From Deltaproteobacteria bacterium YD0425bin51 (GTDB taxonomy: Bacteria; Desulfobacterota; Desulfobacteria; Desulfobacterales; YD0425bin51), in NCBI GenBank assembly GCA_002753225.1, contig PDZS01000006.1:1-64000 (forward strand): DNA of 64,000 nucleotides, read 5' to 3'. How positions within the stretch are numbered: position 1 is the first letter of the stretch; every line of letters begins with the position of its first letter. This document shows, piece by piece, positions 36,701-51,700 of the stretch. Below the pieces are notes generated by a model. That model saw nothing but the letters and a program-made list of their open reading frames with translations. It did not search any database and had not been told where the DNA came from. A program made the translations under genes and the position numbers.

Positions 36701-39700
36701 GAGTTCCTATTTTCTCTCGAGCAAGTGAGATCGCTCATGATCTCTATCCAATTAAGGTTGTTGCAACTGATAAGGCAGGAAATTCATCTGCAGCAAACAT
36801 TGTAATTGCAGTAGTTGGAGATTCAAAACCATCTATTACAGATGTAAACAGCGATAAAAAAGGTTACTTCCCAAAAGATTTGGTTCGTTTAAATATTTGC
36901 GCAAAAGATGATAAAGGAGTCGCTAAAATAGAGGCAAAATATTATTTGGATGAAGGGAAAGAGCCAGTTTTTTCAGATGAAAAAGAAATAAAAATACCAG
37001 CAAATACTATAGATACTCTTTTTAGTTTGGATTTAGACAAATTAAATATTTCTAATGCTAATCATAAGATTAGAACTAATATTCATGCAATTGATAATAA
37101 AGGACAATACTCTGATACACCATATGTTTTTGAAATCAAGGTTGACCCTGACGTAACAGCGCCTCTATCGTCTATATATAGACCATTAACAGGAAGCATG
37201 CTGTATCATGATGAATCCGTTTTGATAAAAGCTAAAGCCATCGATAATTCAAAGTTATCCTATATTGAAATCAAAGCAGACGGCAATGTAATATATCAAC
37301 AAAGCCAACTAAACAGCTCTGAAATAGATGCTGAAGTAAATTATAAAATTCCAAAAGTTGGAGAAGAATTACTTCTTATACTTAATGTAAAAGATATATT
37401 TGGCAATGAATCATCTACTAACTGGCGGTATTCCATAACTGATGACGTTCCGCCTGTTGTTTCAATCAGAAGTCCAGCTAAGGGTTCCCGCCTTATTGAA
37501 GGAGAACAGTTTACTCTAATTGCATCAGTAACAGACAACCTGAAAGTTGTATCTGCTGTTTTTTTTATAGAGCAAGATGGTAAAACCCTTTTTTCAAAAG
37601 AATTTAATGAAAAAGAAATAGAAGAAGGTCAGGCAGGAGGGAGGTATTTATCAGTAGGAATGCGTGTACCTCACAAGCCTGATACAGGTGAGTCTACCAT
37701 ACGTATTGGGGTACGAGCAACTGATGAGCGAAGCCTTAAGAGTGAAGCTATTTTAGAGTTAGAAATTTTGGATGATCTGGAATCCCCTAAAATTGATATG
37801 AGTGAGCCTTCTGGTAATATACGTGTTATGCCGGGTACTGTTTTTAATGTTAAAGGGAATGGGGAAGACAATGTCTATATTAATGATATTATTCCTGTAA
37901 TTATTGATGATAAAGGGATTGATACGGATCTTTCTTGGGCAGTTATTTCCAGAAACGATAAAATGGAAACAATTACTGCTCCAAATCCAAATTCTTTTGG
38001 AGGAGTAATTGTTGGAAAGCGGTTTCATACAACCTTTGATGGCCGTATTAAACTCCCCCTATCTTATTTTAAAAATGTTGGACAATCTTTTAAATTTCTT
38101 TTAAAGGCTAAAGATAATGGAGTGAATGAGGGTAAAACCTTACCTATTAATATAACTATTCAGGGGGATGAAAAACCTCCATATATTTCTATTCTTGAAC
38201 CCAAAGAAAAGGTTTATGAATTACAAACCGTTTCAGCTCGCGTTCAAATTACAGACGACATTTCAATTGCTTCTTATAAAGTTTATATAGACGGCTCACC
38301 TTTAACCATTCTTAAAGAAGAAAAAGATTTAGACAAGGAATCAATTGAAATTACTACATCTGAGATAGATTTATTAAAATATGATTTTAAAGATAAAGAA
38401 AAAGATCATTTTGCCTTAGTTGTGGAAGCAAGAGATGCTTCAGGGAACCTCTCAAGGGAAACTAAAATTGTTTATATAAAAGAAGATCTACCTCCAATCC
38501 TTTCCATATCAAATCAACTCCCTGAAAATGATATTGTAAAAGGGGGAATAGCGTTTCAGACAATTAAAATTGAAGATGATTATGCTGCCTCAAACTCTCC
38601 GCTCTCTTATTTTGCAGTTTATACTTCTTTAAAAGGCTTAGATCAGGAAGGCGTAAGAGATCCAATGGGAGAAATCCTGGATAATATCCCATATATTTCA
38701 ATTGGTTATCCTGAAGCTAAAGGTATTGACAGCCGTTTAACAGTTGGAGATAAAGCATATATAGAAACAAAAGCCGGGCGACTAAATGTTTCACCAATTC
38801 CTGCACAAAACTCCAAATTAAAGCTTGATTTTGGTCAGGAATACACTGTTAAATACAAGGTTAAAGTATTAGAAGATTCAATATGCAATATTCCAAAGGG
38901 TGAGTACATTGTTGAGTCATTAGATAATATAATTTTTTCAGAGATAAACTCAGCACATATTATTCCAGAAATTTCAGATAAAAATGGCGCACATATTGAT
39001 AGTTATATTCAGGCAATTCAACTTGATAAAAGTAATTTAAGCAGTCAACAGATATCTATTTCAGTATACATAAAGGATTCTCATGAAGGAGAAAGACTTG
39101 CTGTTATTTCTTCTGATATGATATTCAAATCTTCTGCACTGTCTCATAGTACTGCGACCAAAGTCTTTGTTCCCAGTCATTATGATATACAAGATTTAAG
39201 TATTTTGGCACATGGGATAGATAGATTTTCAAAAAAACGTGGTCCTCAAACGCTGCAAGTCTTATCAAACCGTAATGCTGTTTCTGATGCCATTCAGCCG
39301 ACAATTATTGTTAAATCACCTGCAAATGGTGTTAATCTTGTTCCATTGCAGCAAATAGATATTAAGATAGAAGCACATGATAATTCTAATGCTATTGCAG
39401 CATTGCAGATGTTTGAAGGTCAAAATAAGCTTATTCGAGAGATAGGAGGTAAATTTGGAGTTTCCGATTATCAATTTGCTTATCAGGTTCCACGAGAATA
39501 TTCAAATAGCGAGCTTAAGCTTCTTGTTGTTGCAAAAGATTACAGCGGAGCTAGTGCATCGCAGGTTCTAACTTTTCCTGTTATAAATAATGAGCCTCCT
39601 CAACTCAATTTTAAAGCTTTTTCTTCCTATGAAGCAAATGGGAAATATTTAAAAGTATATGATACTCCTGAAAGGTTAAATTATGGTGAATTTTGGCTGC

Positions 39701-42700
39701 GTCATGGAGAAAAGTTTAAATTGGATGTGTCTTTAGCAGATGACGCAGGTATTGACAAATATCTGATTTTTTGGATTGATAGTTCCGGAATCCGTCATGA
39801 AATATTTAAAAAAGAGCTGTCCACTATATGCCCTCAGCCTAAAGTAACTAATACTGATGTTGCTGCAGAAATTATTTTTGATAAGCTAAATCCCACAGAA
39901 TATGAAGCTGTTGTTATAGATAATTATGGTAATCAAACAAAGCGGACATTTATTATTCATCCTCAGACTAATTTAATCCCTCAAGTCAGAATTGCATATC
40001 CAGCACAAGATCAATTGATTGCTGCAGGTACTTTTAAAATTAAAATAGGTCTAGCAGCAGCAGATGACAGGATCATTCCAGATGACGGAATTGAATTTTA
40101 TGCTAATAATACTCGTCTAAATATTTTAAATAAAGATAAAATAGATTCAGCATCTATAAAGCAGGCTTTTTCTTTAATATATGATTCAATAGAAAAAGTT
40201 TATTCAAAAGAAATTGCAGAAGAATATGGCAAAATAGATAGTCCGTATTCAAAAACCATAGAATTTGAAATGGAAGTTCCTTCTGGTTTAATTCGGGCAT
40301 CAGAACCAGTTACATTAACAGCAGTGGTTAAAGATTGCGATGGAGCTATTGGACGGCATGAAGTTACATATATAGCTGCCAAAGATGAAATAAATCCTGA
40401 AGTTGCGATTACAAAACCGGAACTTGGATTTGGAGCTTATGAATCTTCTGATTTTACTTTGGGTTTCAGGGCATATGACAATGTTAAAGTCGAAAAACTT
40501 AGTTTATATTATACTTACGGGGCAAGAGAACCTGATGGAACATATCGCAGAGGAGTTTACGGAACACCTGTCCGCGCAATTGATGGTATTGAATCTCGTG
40601 ATTTTGAACCTGTTACAACTGTTAACATTGATACTCCTGAGTATTTACAATTAATTCATGTGGATCGCATAAAAGATATTTCTTCTAAAATACCTGATTT
40701 AAATTTAGGTGGAGATATTAAATACGATATTTGGATTAAAGTTATAGTGCAAGATGCTTCAGGCAATAAAAGAGAAAGAGAAATAAGTTATCCTGTAAGA
40801 ATTGACGAACGTCCTGTCATTGATATTATCTCTCCTGTTAATGGAGCAAAAGTTGTAGAAGGAAGTCCTTTTATAGTAAATATAAATAGTTTTGATGATG
40901 TTGGAATCAGCTATATTAGATTAATTGCTTATCATGGCGAAAATAAAAAGGAAATATTTAATATTCCTCTTCATGCTCCTCCATATCAATTTCAGATAAC
41001 TATTCCGGCTTTTGATTCAGAAAAAATATCTGAAAATAAGATTTATCTGCATGCAGAAGCGATAGACACCTATGGATCAAAATTTGGAGATTTGGATAAA
41101 CATAATGCATTAGAAGATATCAATTTAGAGATAGTAAAAGATGAACCTCCCCACATAGTAATAAGTGTCCCTAAAAACAACTCAGAAATAGTTGAAGGGA
41201 ATTATTTATTGGTTGAAGTGAACGCTGTAGATGATGTTGCTCTTACCCATGTGTCATTGAATGTAAAAGGACTTATAAGTGGGGATAGAACTTTTACAGA
41301 TACAAAATTCCCTTATGAATTTTTAGTAGAAATTCCTTATGGTCAGGCTGGCAAAGATATTAATATAACAGCAAATACTACTGAACTTAGCCTATCAGGA
41401 ACAGGCCGTTCTGCAGCTACTGTATCGCCAACCATTGTTCATGTTACCAAAGATGTTAAACCTCCTGAAATTATAGTTATAACGCCGCCAAAGGAAGGTG
41501 CAGCTGTTGTAGAAAAGCGTATGCTCCCTTTTACTGCAGAAATAACAGATGACGTTTCTGTCAGTACAGTTGCGGTCTCTTTAATCTGCAATGGGGATGT
41601 TGTCTTTTATCGCCTAATGCATGCTCAGCCATTTAGTGGAGCAATACCTCTTAAAACGATAAAAGAATATGTAGGTAATGGAACTTTTACTGGAAATCAA
41701 TTACCTATGACAATAAGATTTTTAGCAAAAGATGGAGCAGGGAATGAAAGTGAAGTGAAAATACCTATGACACTTATTACTAATCAGCCTCCTGAGATTT
41801 CACAGATTCAAATTTTAGATTCTCGCGGTTTTAGTTTAGGAAGTCAAATTTCTGAAATAGCAGAAGGGAGATCTGTTGTTGTTAATGTTATTGCAACAGA
41901 CCATGAAACTGGTGTTGATGCTGTTAGATTATATCAGTCTATATATAAATCTGGAGAAGAACCTCAATATAAATTAATTGGCGAAGATAATGCAGCTCCC
42001 TTCCAATTCCATCTAACGGTTCCTGCAGGACATACCGGAGAAATTTTAAGCTTTAAAGCAGATGCAAAGGATATAGACGGATATATTTCTTCTCCTTCTT
42101 CACCCAAAAATATTAAGATAGTTGCAGATCAACCGCCGCAAGCTGCTATTGTGAAACCTAAAAATGATGAAAGCGTTATTATTGACGGACAAAATATTGA
42201 AATTTTGGTTGAAGCAATAGATGACCTTGGAATTGAAGGAATAGACCGTGTAGTTTTTTATATTAATGATATCCCTGTTAAAACAGTTTATGACGGTATA
42301 AACAGTATATATAGAGCTTTTTTAACTCCACCCAAAGGTGTTAAAGGTTTTGTAATTCATGCAATTGTTTATGATGTGGTTGGACATTCTTCACGGACAA
42401 AAAGTGTTAAGATAGGGAAAGTAGAGGACACTGTTGCACCAAAGATATCGGTGCTTTACCCTGCTTGCGGCGAAATACTAACAGCAGGCGAAAAAATAGT
42501 ATCACGTGTTGCAGTTGAAGATATTGGAGATGATTCAGAACGTTATGTTTATATGAACTGGATCAGAGAGTATCAAAACTCTGATACTGGATTATGGGAA
42601 AAGCTTTTTGAAAAGCAGGTAGAACTGGGTTTAAATAAAAGTGATCCTGACAACCACTATTATGAATATGGTTATGAGTTTGTAGATGGCAATATTCTGA

Positions 42701-45700
42701 AACGGACAGATAAATTAAATGAGCGTATCCGTATTGTAACCCATGTTAAAACTCCTAACCACACTGTTTCTAAGGTAACAATTCATGAAATTGGTTTGCC
42801 AATAACTGAAAGAAGATTTTTCCTTTCTTCTTCTGATCCTAAAGATTTATCGGCTGCAAAACAAATTTATTATACTGCGGTCAGTCAATTCCATAGTAAA
42901 GACAAGACTGGAGCTTTGGTTTCAGCTTGGTCAACTCAAGATCCAATGCGTGTGGAGAGAGGACTATGCAATTTAACTATTCCTGAATTTAAAACTGATG
43001 TTTTACCTAAAACAGGCTTGTTTATTGCTGATTCAGTTAATGAAACATTAAGCGAAGAAGGTACAGGAACGTATTTTGTTTCTTCGGATCTTTATGCAGG
43101 AGCATCTGAAATATTCTCTGGAACTATTACAGAAATATATGCAGATAAAAACTTTGTATTAGCTTCAAAAACAGGAAGTTTTACAGCATCTTCTAAAAAT
43201 TTTATCAATAATGAAAATGGCGAGCTTTTAATATTTACTGTTCAAAATGGAGATGAGCAATTTGGAATTCCATATTTGTTAACAGGGAGAATTGATATGC
43301 CATATCCAGATGTTTACGGTGTTACCAGAAAAGATAATATAGCTCTTGTTGCAAATGGCTTTGGCGGAATTCAGGTAATTGATATCAGTAATCTTACAGC
43401 TCCTTATCATGTTGGTTATATTAAACCTAATGGATTTGCAAGAGATGTAGCAATCTGGGGACACTATGCCCTTATTGCAGCCTCACAGGAAGGGCTTGTA
43501 ATTGCAGATATAGAAGATCCAACTATGCCTATTATTGCAAGGCAGGATACACTTGGTGTAGCAAACCGCATCTATGTAGAAGGCAATCTGGTTTATGTTA
43601 CTGATATGGCTTATGATGGTGGGACATCTCAATTAAATGTTATAAATATTTCTGATCCATTTCATCCCAGAATAGAGCGTACAATAAGTCTTAAACCAAA
43701 TAGACAGGATTTTGTATCAGATGGCGTTTATGATCTCTTTGTTTCCGGGGGAAAAGCATACGTAACAGTTCATTATTCTAATCAGGAAGATAGACCTGTC
43801 CAATCTGTAGTTGAAATAATAGATTTAAATGCAAATTATAAGGATAATTCTTTTGATATAACTGTTCCAGTTGTAATTCATAGAAATGCAGATGATAAAG
43901 ATTTTGCTCCAAGGGGACTTGCAATTGCAAGAGGAGGAGTGCAGGTTGCAGCTGCAAAGCAGGGGATAGAACGTATAGAACTTCCTTCTCTCACAATCCT
44001 TTCACATTATCCATTTATGTCTGAGGAAAATGTTGATAGAGCAATGGATAAGATAACAATTGAACTTTCGCATATCTTACCTTCAGATACTAAATTATCA
44101 GAATTTATAAGAGTCACCGAAATTGATCCGCAACTTGGACAGGACGCCTCAAGCCTTTTTGACATTTCATTTGCTCTAAGTGACGGCAAGCCTAATTACC
44201 GTTTTATTGAACTAACCCGAAAACAGGACAAATTACTTTTACCTAATCTGCAATATTTCGTAACTATAAAAAAAGGGTTGTCTCCTTTGACAGGTATCCC
44301 TCTTGATGCAGATTATACATTTAATTTTTATACTTCCAATGTAGAAAAATGGGAAAAACCAGACATCCAATCAGTTGAGCCTTCCTTTGGAGGTATTTCT
44401 GGAAATACTCCAATAGTTATTACAGGTACAAATTTTGGTAAAAATCCTTCTCTATATTTAGGCGGTCAGCGTTTGGTTATAGATCGCATAATAACAGCAA
44501 CAGAGTCTGGAGCATCTTTTGACAGCATTTACGCTAAAACTGTTCCCAATTACCCAGGACCTGCCTCTATAAAGGTTATTCATGAAAATGGTCTTTCAGA
44601 TTTAGTTTTAGGGGCATTTACTTATGTTGATATTCTTAAGATTTCATTTATTAATCCTCCTGTTGTGCGGGTATCTCAGAAAGGCGCTGGAGATAAGGTA
44701 GAAGTAATAGGTTATGGATTCCATGCAGGAGTTGTTTTACGTGCATATAAAAACGGAGACCCTAAAACTGCTGTTGAAATACCAGTTGATAATAGCCGTT
44801 TAAAACTATACAGCGCAGAAAAAATGGAATGGATAGTTCCTGATTTTGGTGAATCTTTCCGTGGATTTGTTGATGTTGAAATTAGTGACAGCACTCACAA
44901 TAAATTTTTGCTCCCTAACGCTTTATTTTATGGCAAACTGCAAATAGATAGACAGATAGAGCCAGAAAATCCATTATCAATAGATGAGATTGCGGCATAT
45001 TTAACAGAGAAAGAATCATATATTCCAAATCCTGTTAAACTTCCGCCAGGTAGTATTATTGACATAGCATCAGATGAAACTTTGAGTTTAATATATGTTC
45101 TTGGAAAAGGGGAGTTGCCGTGTGATAAAAATAGTAATTGCGTAACCCCTGAAAAAGCTAAAAATATCGAATATTTCCATAATTACTTTGCTCCAGCTTG
45201 GATATCTTTAGTCCATTATTCACGCGATAAATTAGAAAACGCAGCGCCAATGCATGGATTAGGATATTTCAATTTACCTCAGGAACTTATTCCTGTTTCC
45301 ATGGAACTTGGAAAAAAACATCTTTATGTATCTGCATATGGTTATCATTTCCCATACATTGATACGCCTTATGAAGATAAAAACGTTATTTTGGTATATG
45401 ACCGTGAAAATCGTATAAATGTAGATAGTAAAGATAGGGATATTCTTTATTATTTGCCGCTTAATTTTAAACAAGCTCCAAAATCAATGGCAACTGCTGG
45501 TAATTTATTATTTGCAGCAAGCAAAGATGATGGAGTTGCAGTCATAAGTTTGGCTAATCCCCAAAAACCTTCACTTATTAGAACTCTTAAATATGGTCGT
45601 ATAAATGGAAAAGAAGATTTATTATTGCCTGAAGTTGTTCAAATTGTAGGAAATACCTTGCATGTATCAAATATGGGAGGGAGTCGTTTTATTTTTGACA

Positions 45701-48700
45701 TTACAAAGCCGTCTTTACCACAAGTTGGGTATACTTCTATAGATGGATATAGTGAAGTTATTCCTTTTGACTCATATCTTGCTCATGCCTCTGGGGATGG
45801 GTTAAATTTTGATTTATATGATGTTAGCCGTCCTGGCTATGCAAAAATTATTAGCAAATTTGATTCTCATGGTTTTAAATTACCAGGCGAACTATTGAAT
45901 GTTTTTGCAAAAACTACACTTGCAGGAACAAATTGCAAGACTGATAAGGGCTCATACATTTCATTATTCGATATAAGTGAAAAAACATGTATCAAATTAT
46001 TCGATGCTCTTAAAATTGATAACTACTTACTCCGTTCAACCTTGACAAATGACGGCATCATTTTAGCTGCGTCAAGCAAACGGCTTATATTCATTGATTC
46101 TTTGACCTTAGACTTGATCTCATCAGAGCCATCGAATGGGGCAAATGGATTTCCAATTGATCAACCTATTAAATTGATTTTTAACAGACCTATTGAGGTA
46201 CCCTCAGATAAAACTATTGAAGAATATTTACAGCCTTATTTAAAACTGGTTCTTGATGACGGGTCAAAAGATGGTCAGTCTATTCCTTATCATTTATCAG
46301 ATCAATTACTATTAACACCTTTAAATCCGCTTACACCACTTACAAATTATCGTATTATTTTAAAAGGAGATACCATAAGCAGGCGTACAATAGGGTTATT
46401 TGATAAAGTGATTAGTTTTAAAACAGGGAAAGGATCTACGCCTGCACCTAAAATTATATCTGTAGATCCTGGAATAATAAGTATAAACGGCGGAACAATA
46501 TATGTTTCTGTTAAAAACGCAAGTTCTCCAAGCTTTTTAATTGGAGGGAATTCTTCCTCTTATTCTTCAAGTGAGATATTAGGAGAAAATGAAACGCGCT
46601 TTATGCTGCAAGCTCCGCCAAATGCTTCTGGACCAGCAAATCTTGTAGTAGCTAATGAAAGCGGCGGGCAAGATGAACTTATTGGTGCAGTTTATTATGT
46701 AGAATCTTTGAAACTTACATCAGTTTCACCAAATCAAGGTTCTTCAAATGGCGGCACAAAAGTATTGATTACAGGAAAAGGGTTCAGATCAGGTTTAAAC
46801 AAAATAAATGTTACTTTTGGCGATACCCCTGTTTTAGATGAAGATATTCATGTTATTGATGAAAATACACTAAGTGTAATATCACCCCCAGGTCCCCTTG
46901 GTATTGTTGACATTGCTGTTTCAATAGATAACGGACAAAGCGCAATATTAAAAGATGCATTTGACTATAGGCAGCCAGTACAAGCCAATATCAAAGATAA
47001 AGATACAAAAGCTCGGATTTATGATTTGGCAGTAGATCCAACAGGTACTTATTTAGCAGCTGCTGCAGGGATAGGAGGTGTTTATATTTATAATATTGAT
47101 GCTTCTGCTTATACTGCAAATCCTCAAAATCCACTTAATTTAGACGCTCTCAGGAATACTATTGATTTAGATAAAAATGATATTGACGATCGTATTTTAG
47201 TTAAAGTGCCATTGCCAGATAGTTATATAGCTTTAGGAGTTGAAACATATTTTGAACGCGGAGTTGATAGAATTCTTGTTACTGCTGCAAAAATAAATGA
47301 GCCTAATAATAGTTCAAAGCTTTTTATTATTGGATTTGATGAAAATAATATCAAAAATACAACAATTATTACCTCTTTACCTTTGTATTCAGCTTTTGCA
47401 AGAGGAATTTCAGCAAAAAATGATCTTGCAGTTGTTGCTATGGCTGAACGAGGCATTGGTTTTGTTGATATCCAAGTCCAGACAAAAGCATATTTGACTT
47501 CTCATATGAGACTGCCAAAAGATCATATGGCATTAGATGTTGTATCTATTCCTTTTGAACTAAACAATTCTAAATTATATGCTGTTACATCAGGACATTT
47601 TGATATTTCAAATAACCGATTACTTAATGCAGATGACCAAAATTCAGGTTCATTTTATATCATAGAGTCAAGCGCTAAAACTGGATTTAAAATAATAGGG
47701 CAAATTGAAATTCCTGCTAGTTCTGTAAAAATTGAGGGGAATATTGCGTATCTTGCTGCAGGGGATGCTGGACTTGTTATAGTTGATATTTCTGATGTTA
47801 CAAGTCCTAAGATTATCTCTCGCATAAATCAAATTGGTCATGTTTATGATATTGATATTAAAGGACACAATTTATACTTAGCTTTAGGTGAAAAGGGTAT
47901 TTTAACTGTTGATGTCACTAACCCCAGTCTGCCAAACATTAAAAAAGGTATGGAAGCTTTTGATGATAATATTTTAGAATCAGTTATAGCAGGAAATTAC
48001 TCAGCAATAAGTGGAGGAAAGCTTGATATTGGAGGAACTGTTATTCAAATAAGTCCTGATGCTATTCCTAAAGAAGATAAATTAGAAGATGAGATAGATG
48101 AGTTTTGTATTGAATCTGTTTCTCCAAGACATATTCTGCAAGGAAAATCATATGGAATAACTGCTTCAGGGATTGGTATTCCTAATGACGTAAGCCGTGT
48201 ACAACTTTTTATAAATGACATAAAAGCTAAAATTATAAAAATTACTTCTGATAGCAAAGATGCAAGAGCTTCCATTATTTTTGCAGAAGTTCCAGCTATT
48301 TCAATACCCGGGCAATATGATGTCAGAGTTATGGTTGAAAAACTGTCTTTGTGGACATCAAAAACATTGCATGGAGGTTTAATAGTAGATGCACCTGTAA
48401 AATTTGAAAAGATTGAACCTGAATGGGGAGAAATAACAGGTGGAACTACAGTTACCATTTATGGTGCTGGTTTTGAACCAGGAAATACAGTAATGGATGG
48501 CTTACAAATCCGTATTGGCGATATACCTGTTTCAAGTATACGAGTATTATCTAATGACCGAATGGAAATTATAACCACTGGCGGACGTACTGGACGTAAT
48601 AATGTTTACGGAGAAGATCGTTATGGCAATTTAGCACAGCTTACGGATGATAAAGGCTTTGGATATGGTCTTAAACATCTTATCACTCAGCATGTCGGGA

Positions 48701-51700
48701 ACTTATATCCTTCAGATGTTTATGTGGATCAGGAAACTGGGATTGCTGTAACTAATGGAGGATATTTATTTGAGGGATATTCTCCACAGATAATTGAAAA
48801 TTTAATTTTACCAGAAACCATAAGAGCAGCGACATTCGATGTCTCTGATCCGAACGAAATTGTTTTAATCGGTGGAATCTCTACATTACCATCTAATAAA
48901 GTTAAAGACTTAACTGGTATCCCGTTATCTTACGACTCCATTAGAATTTTTCCATCTTATGAAATAGAAAATGAGCAACTACGTAAAAGGCTTTATGTGG
49001 CTAGTGGAAGCGGCGGTATTGCCACATTAAACTTAGATGAACAAAGCGGTTTGCAGCTTATATCCCAAGTTCTAGATGAATCAGATGCGCATCACACAAT
49101 AGATGTTGTTAAATCAGGTTATACTGCATTTGCAGATAGGGTAATAGCAGAGACTTATGATCCTCCGGAAAATGAATGTAGCTTTAGCCCAATGAAGACT
49201 AATGAATTAGGTATTGAATCTATCAATTATTCTGTTCCGAGTGATCCTGTTTATATTGGACCTGTTATAGATGGAAATGGGAAAAGAATAGTTGCCTCAA
49301 ATGTTGTAAAAATTAATGAAGATTGGATTTATACTGCAGGAAAAAGGGCTGCACTTCAATGGAATTTAGATAATTGTATTCTTACACGTAAATTTTCTGC
49401 AATTAAGCCAAGTATGGATATTAAAGATTCTGTCTATGCTGTAAATATTTATGATCGGATTTTTAGTCGGGAATACAGATTTGACCATAATGTGAGGGAT
49501 TTAATCTTTTATGGGGATTATATGATTGCATTACAGGAAGGTTTGGGTATCGAAATCCGCCATAAAGAAAAAGCAGAAATTAAAGCGCTCCTTAAATTTG
49601 ATAAAAGAATGCAGCATAATGTTTCATACGGTGCAAGATTAAAGAGATATGCAAACCTGTTATTTGTGTCTGCTGAAAATGGTGGCATTATTATAATTGA
49701 TATAAGCAGTCCAATGTCACCTCGTATTATTTCAGCAGGAAATACTGAACCTATTGAAGCGGCTGACTTTTATAAAGATCGTTTGATTACAGTGTCCAGC
49801 CAAAAAGGTGTTTCTGTTTTTAAGCTGCCTGGTGCTTTTGTAGTAGAGACTTTGGTGGATGAAAGAGGATATATTGGAGATGATGAAAATTATCAGGTTA
49901 GATTTAATGAACCTGTAACAGAAGAATCTTTAAAAGAAGATAATGCTGTAACTGTAAAGAGAATCGATAATGGTGAACAATTAAATATAACAATACATGC
50001 AATTAATCCAAAAGAAAATACATCAGATCGTTTTTCAATAGAGTTTAATAGAGAACCGGGAAAAGAATACGAAATTCGCATTCAAAACGCTCGTAATTTG
50101 CGAAATGGTGGGCTATGGGTTCCTTTTACAGGTCACATTAAAGCAGCTTCATCTGGAGCAGGGAGGTTAAGCATATCATCAGTGTCTGGCGGAATTTTTA
50201 ATCGTTCTGATAATAAACCCATAATTATTAAAGGAACAGGATTTAAAAACGATCCTGAATTAAAAGTCTATATTGACCAGTATGAAGTTATACCAGAATG
50301 GATTGATGAAAATACTTTAAAATTACCGGCAGGAAGTGTTGAAATACTTCCTCTGTCTCTTTCTGAACATCATTTAAGGGTAAAAAACAAAGAATTTTCT
50401 TCTGGTATGCCCGGAGCAATTGTCATTGGTGAAAAGCTTGATTCTGCTCATTTTAAACTGTCCTTGGAGTCTGCTTCAATAAAGGGAGGACGACATGTTT
50501 TTATAGAATCAAGCGAAATGGCTATTCTTCCTGGTACAAAAGTTATCATGCGTTCTGCTGACGGTCAGGAAATTCGTACTGAAGAAGCTGCAAATGGAAC
50601 TTTTATTTATGATTTGCGTGATAATGTTGTTGATCTTAAAACTTTCAGATTTGTACTTCCAAGTGTAATTTATCCCGGACTTTATAAAATATATCTGGAA
50701 ATTGCTGGAAAAGAAGTATTTGTGGGCAATTTTTCTTATACAATGGAAGGCGGGAGAAGTATTGATTTGCCGAACTATCCTCCTATGGTTATAGGGGGTG
50801 CTGAAATTTCTGAAAATATATTATTTGTCGGAATTAAAAATGGCATAAATCCTACTGTAGATAATCGTTTCCTCATGAAATCAGGATTTGAAATTTATGA
50901 TATTTCAATCTGGGATCGTCCTGTCAGATTATCACAAATAAATATGAGCAAGCCTGTTACTGGGGTTACGACTTATGGAAATATTGCATATCTGGCAAAT
51001 GGAAGCGATGGATTGGTTGTTGTGGATATTTCAGATTTAAAAAGCCCTCATATTATAAGAAATATACCTGTTCCCGGACATATTGCAACAGATGTATCTT
51101 TAAATAAAAATAAAGGGATACTGGCTATGTCTTTGATAAATCCTTTAGGAACTGGTCTTATTAGATTTTTTGATATACATGATACTGAACTGGATATGCC
51201 TCAAGGATACAGTACAATAAGCTTCAGCGATGATAAGCTCACTGGTCAGCCTGTTGATATTGCATGGCAGGGGGATAATTTATTCGTTCTTTTGAATAAA
51301 GAGGGTACGTTATATTTAGTAATATTTAATCTTGGGAGTTCTGATAAATCTTACACAATTCAGCCAATTGACAGGGGTAAACTGACAGGCGATATAACAG
51401 ACGCCTCTTTACTTGTGCAGTTTGGGCAAATTATAATTACTACAGGGAAAGAATATTTAAGTCTTTATCCTGATGAAACAGGTAAATATTTGTCAGAGTA
51501 TTGGCAGGAAATTCATGAGGGTTCAAATGAAATATTAGCAAATCAAGGAAGCATATTTATAGCGCAGGATCAAGGAATAGCCAATACACCGGTACTTAAC
51601 CTTGCTGTAACTTCCATATCCCCAGATTTCGCTTCTACTCTAACACCAGGTGAAATAATTAAAATTCAGCTTTGCCATCTCATTGATACAGATGAATCCA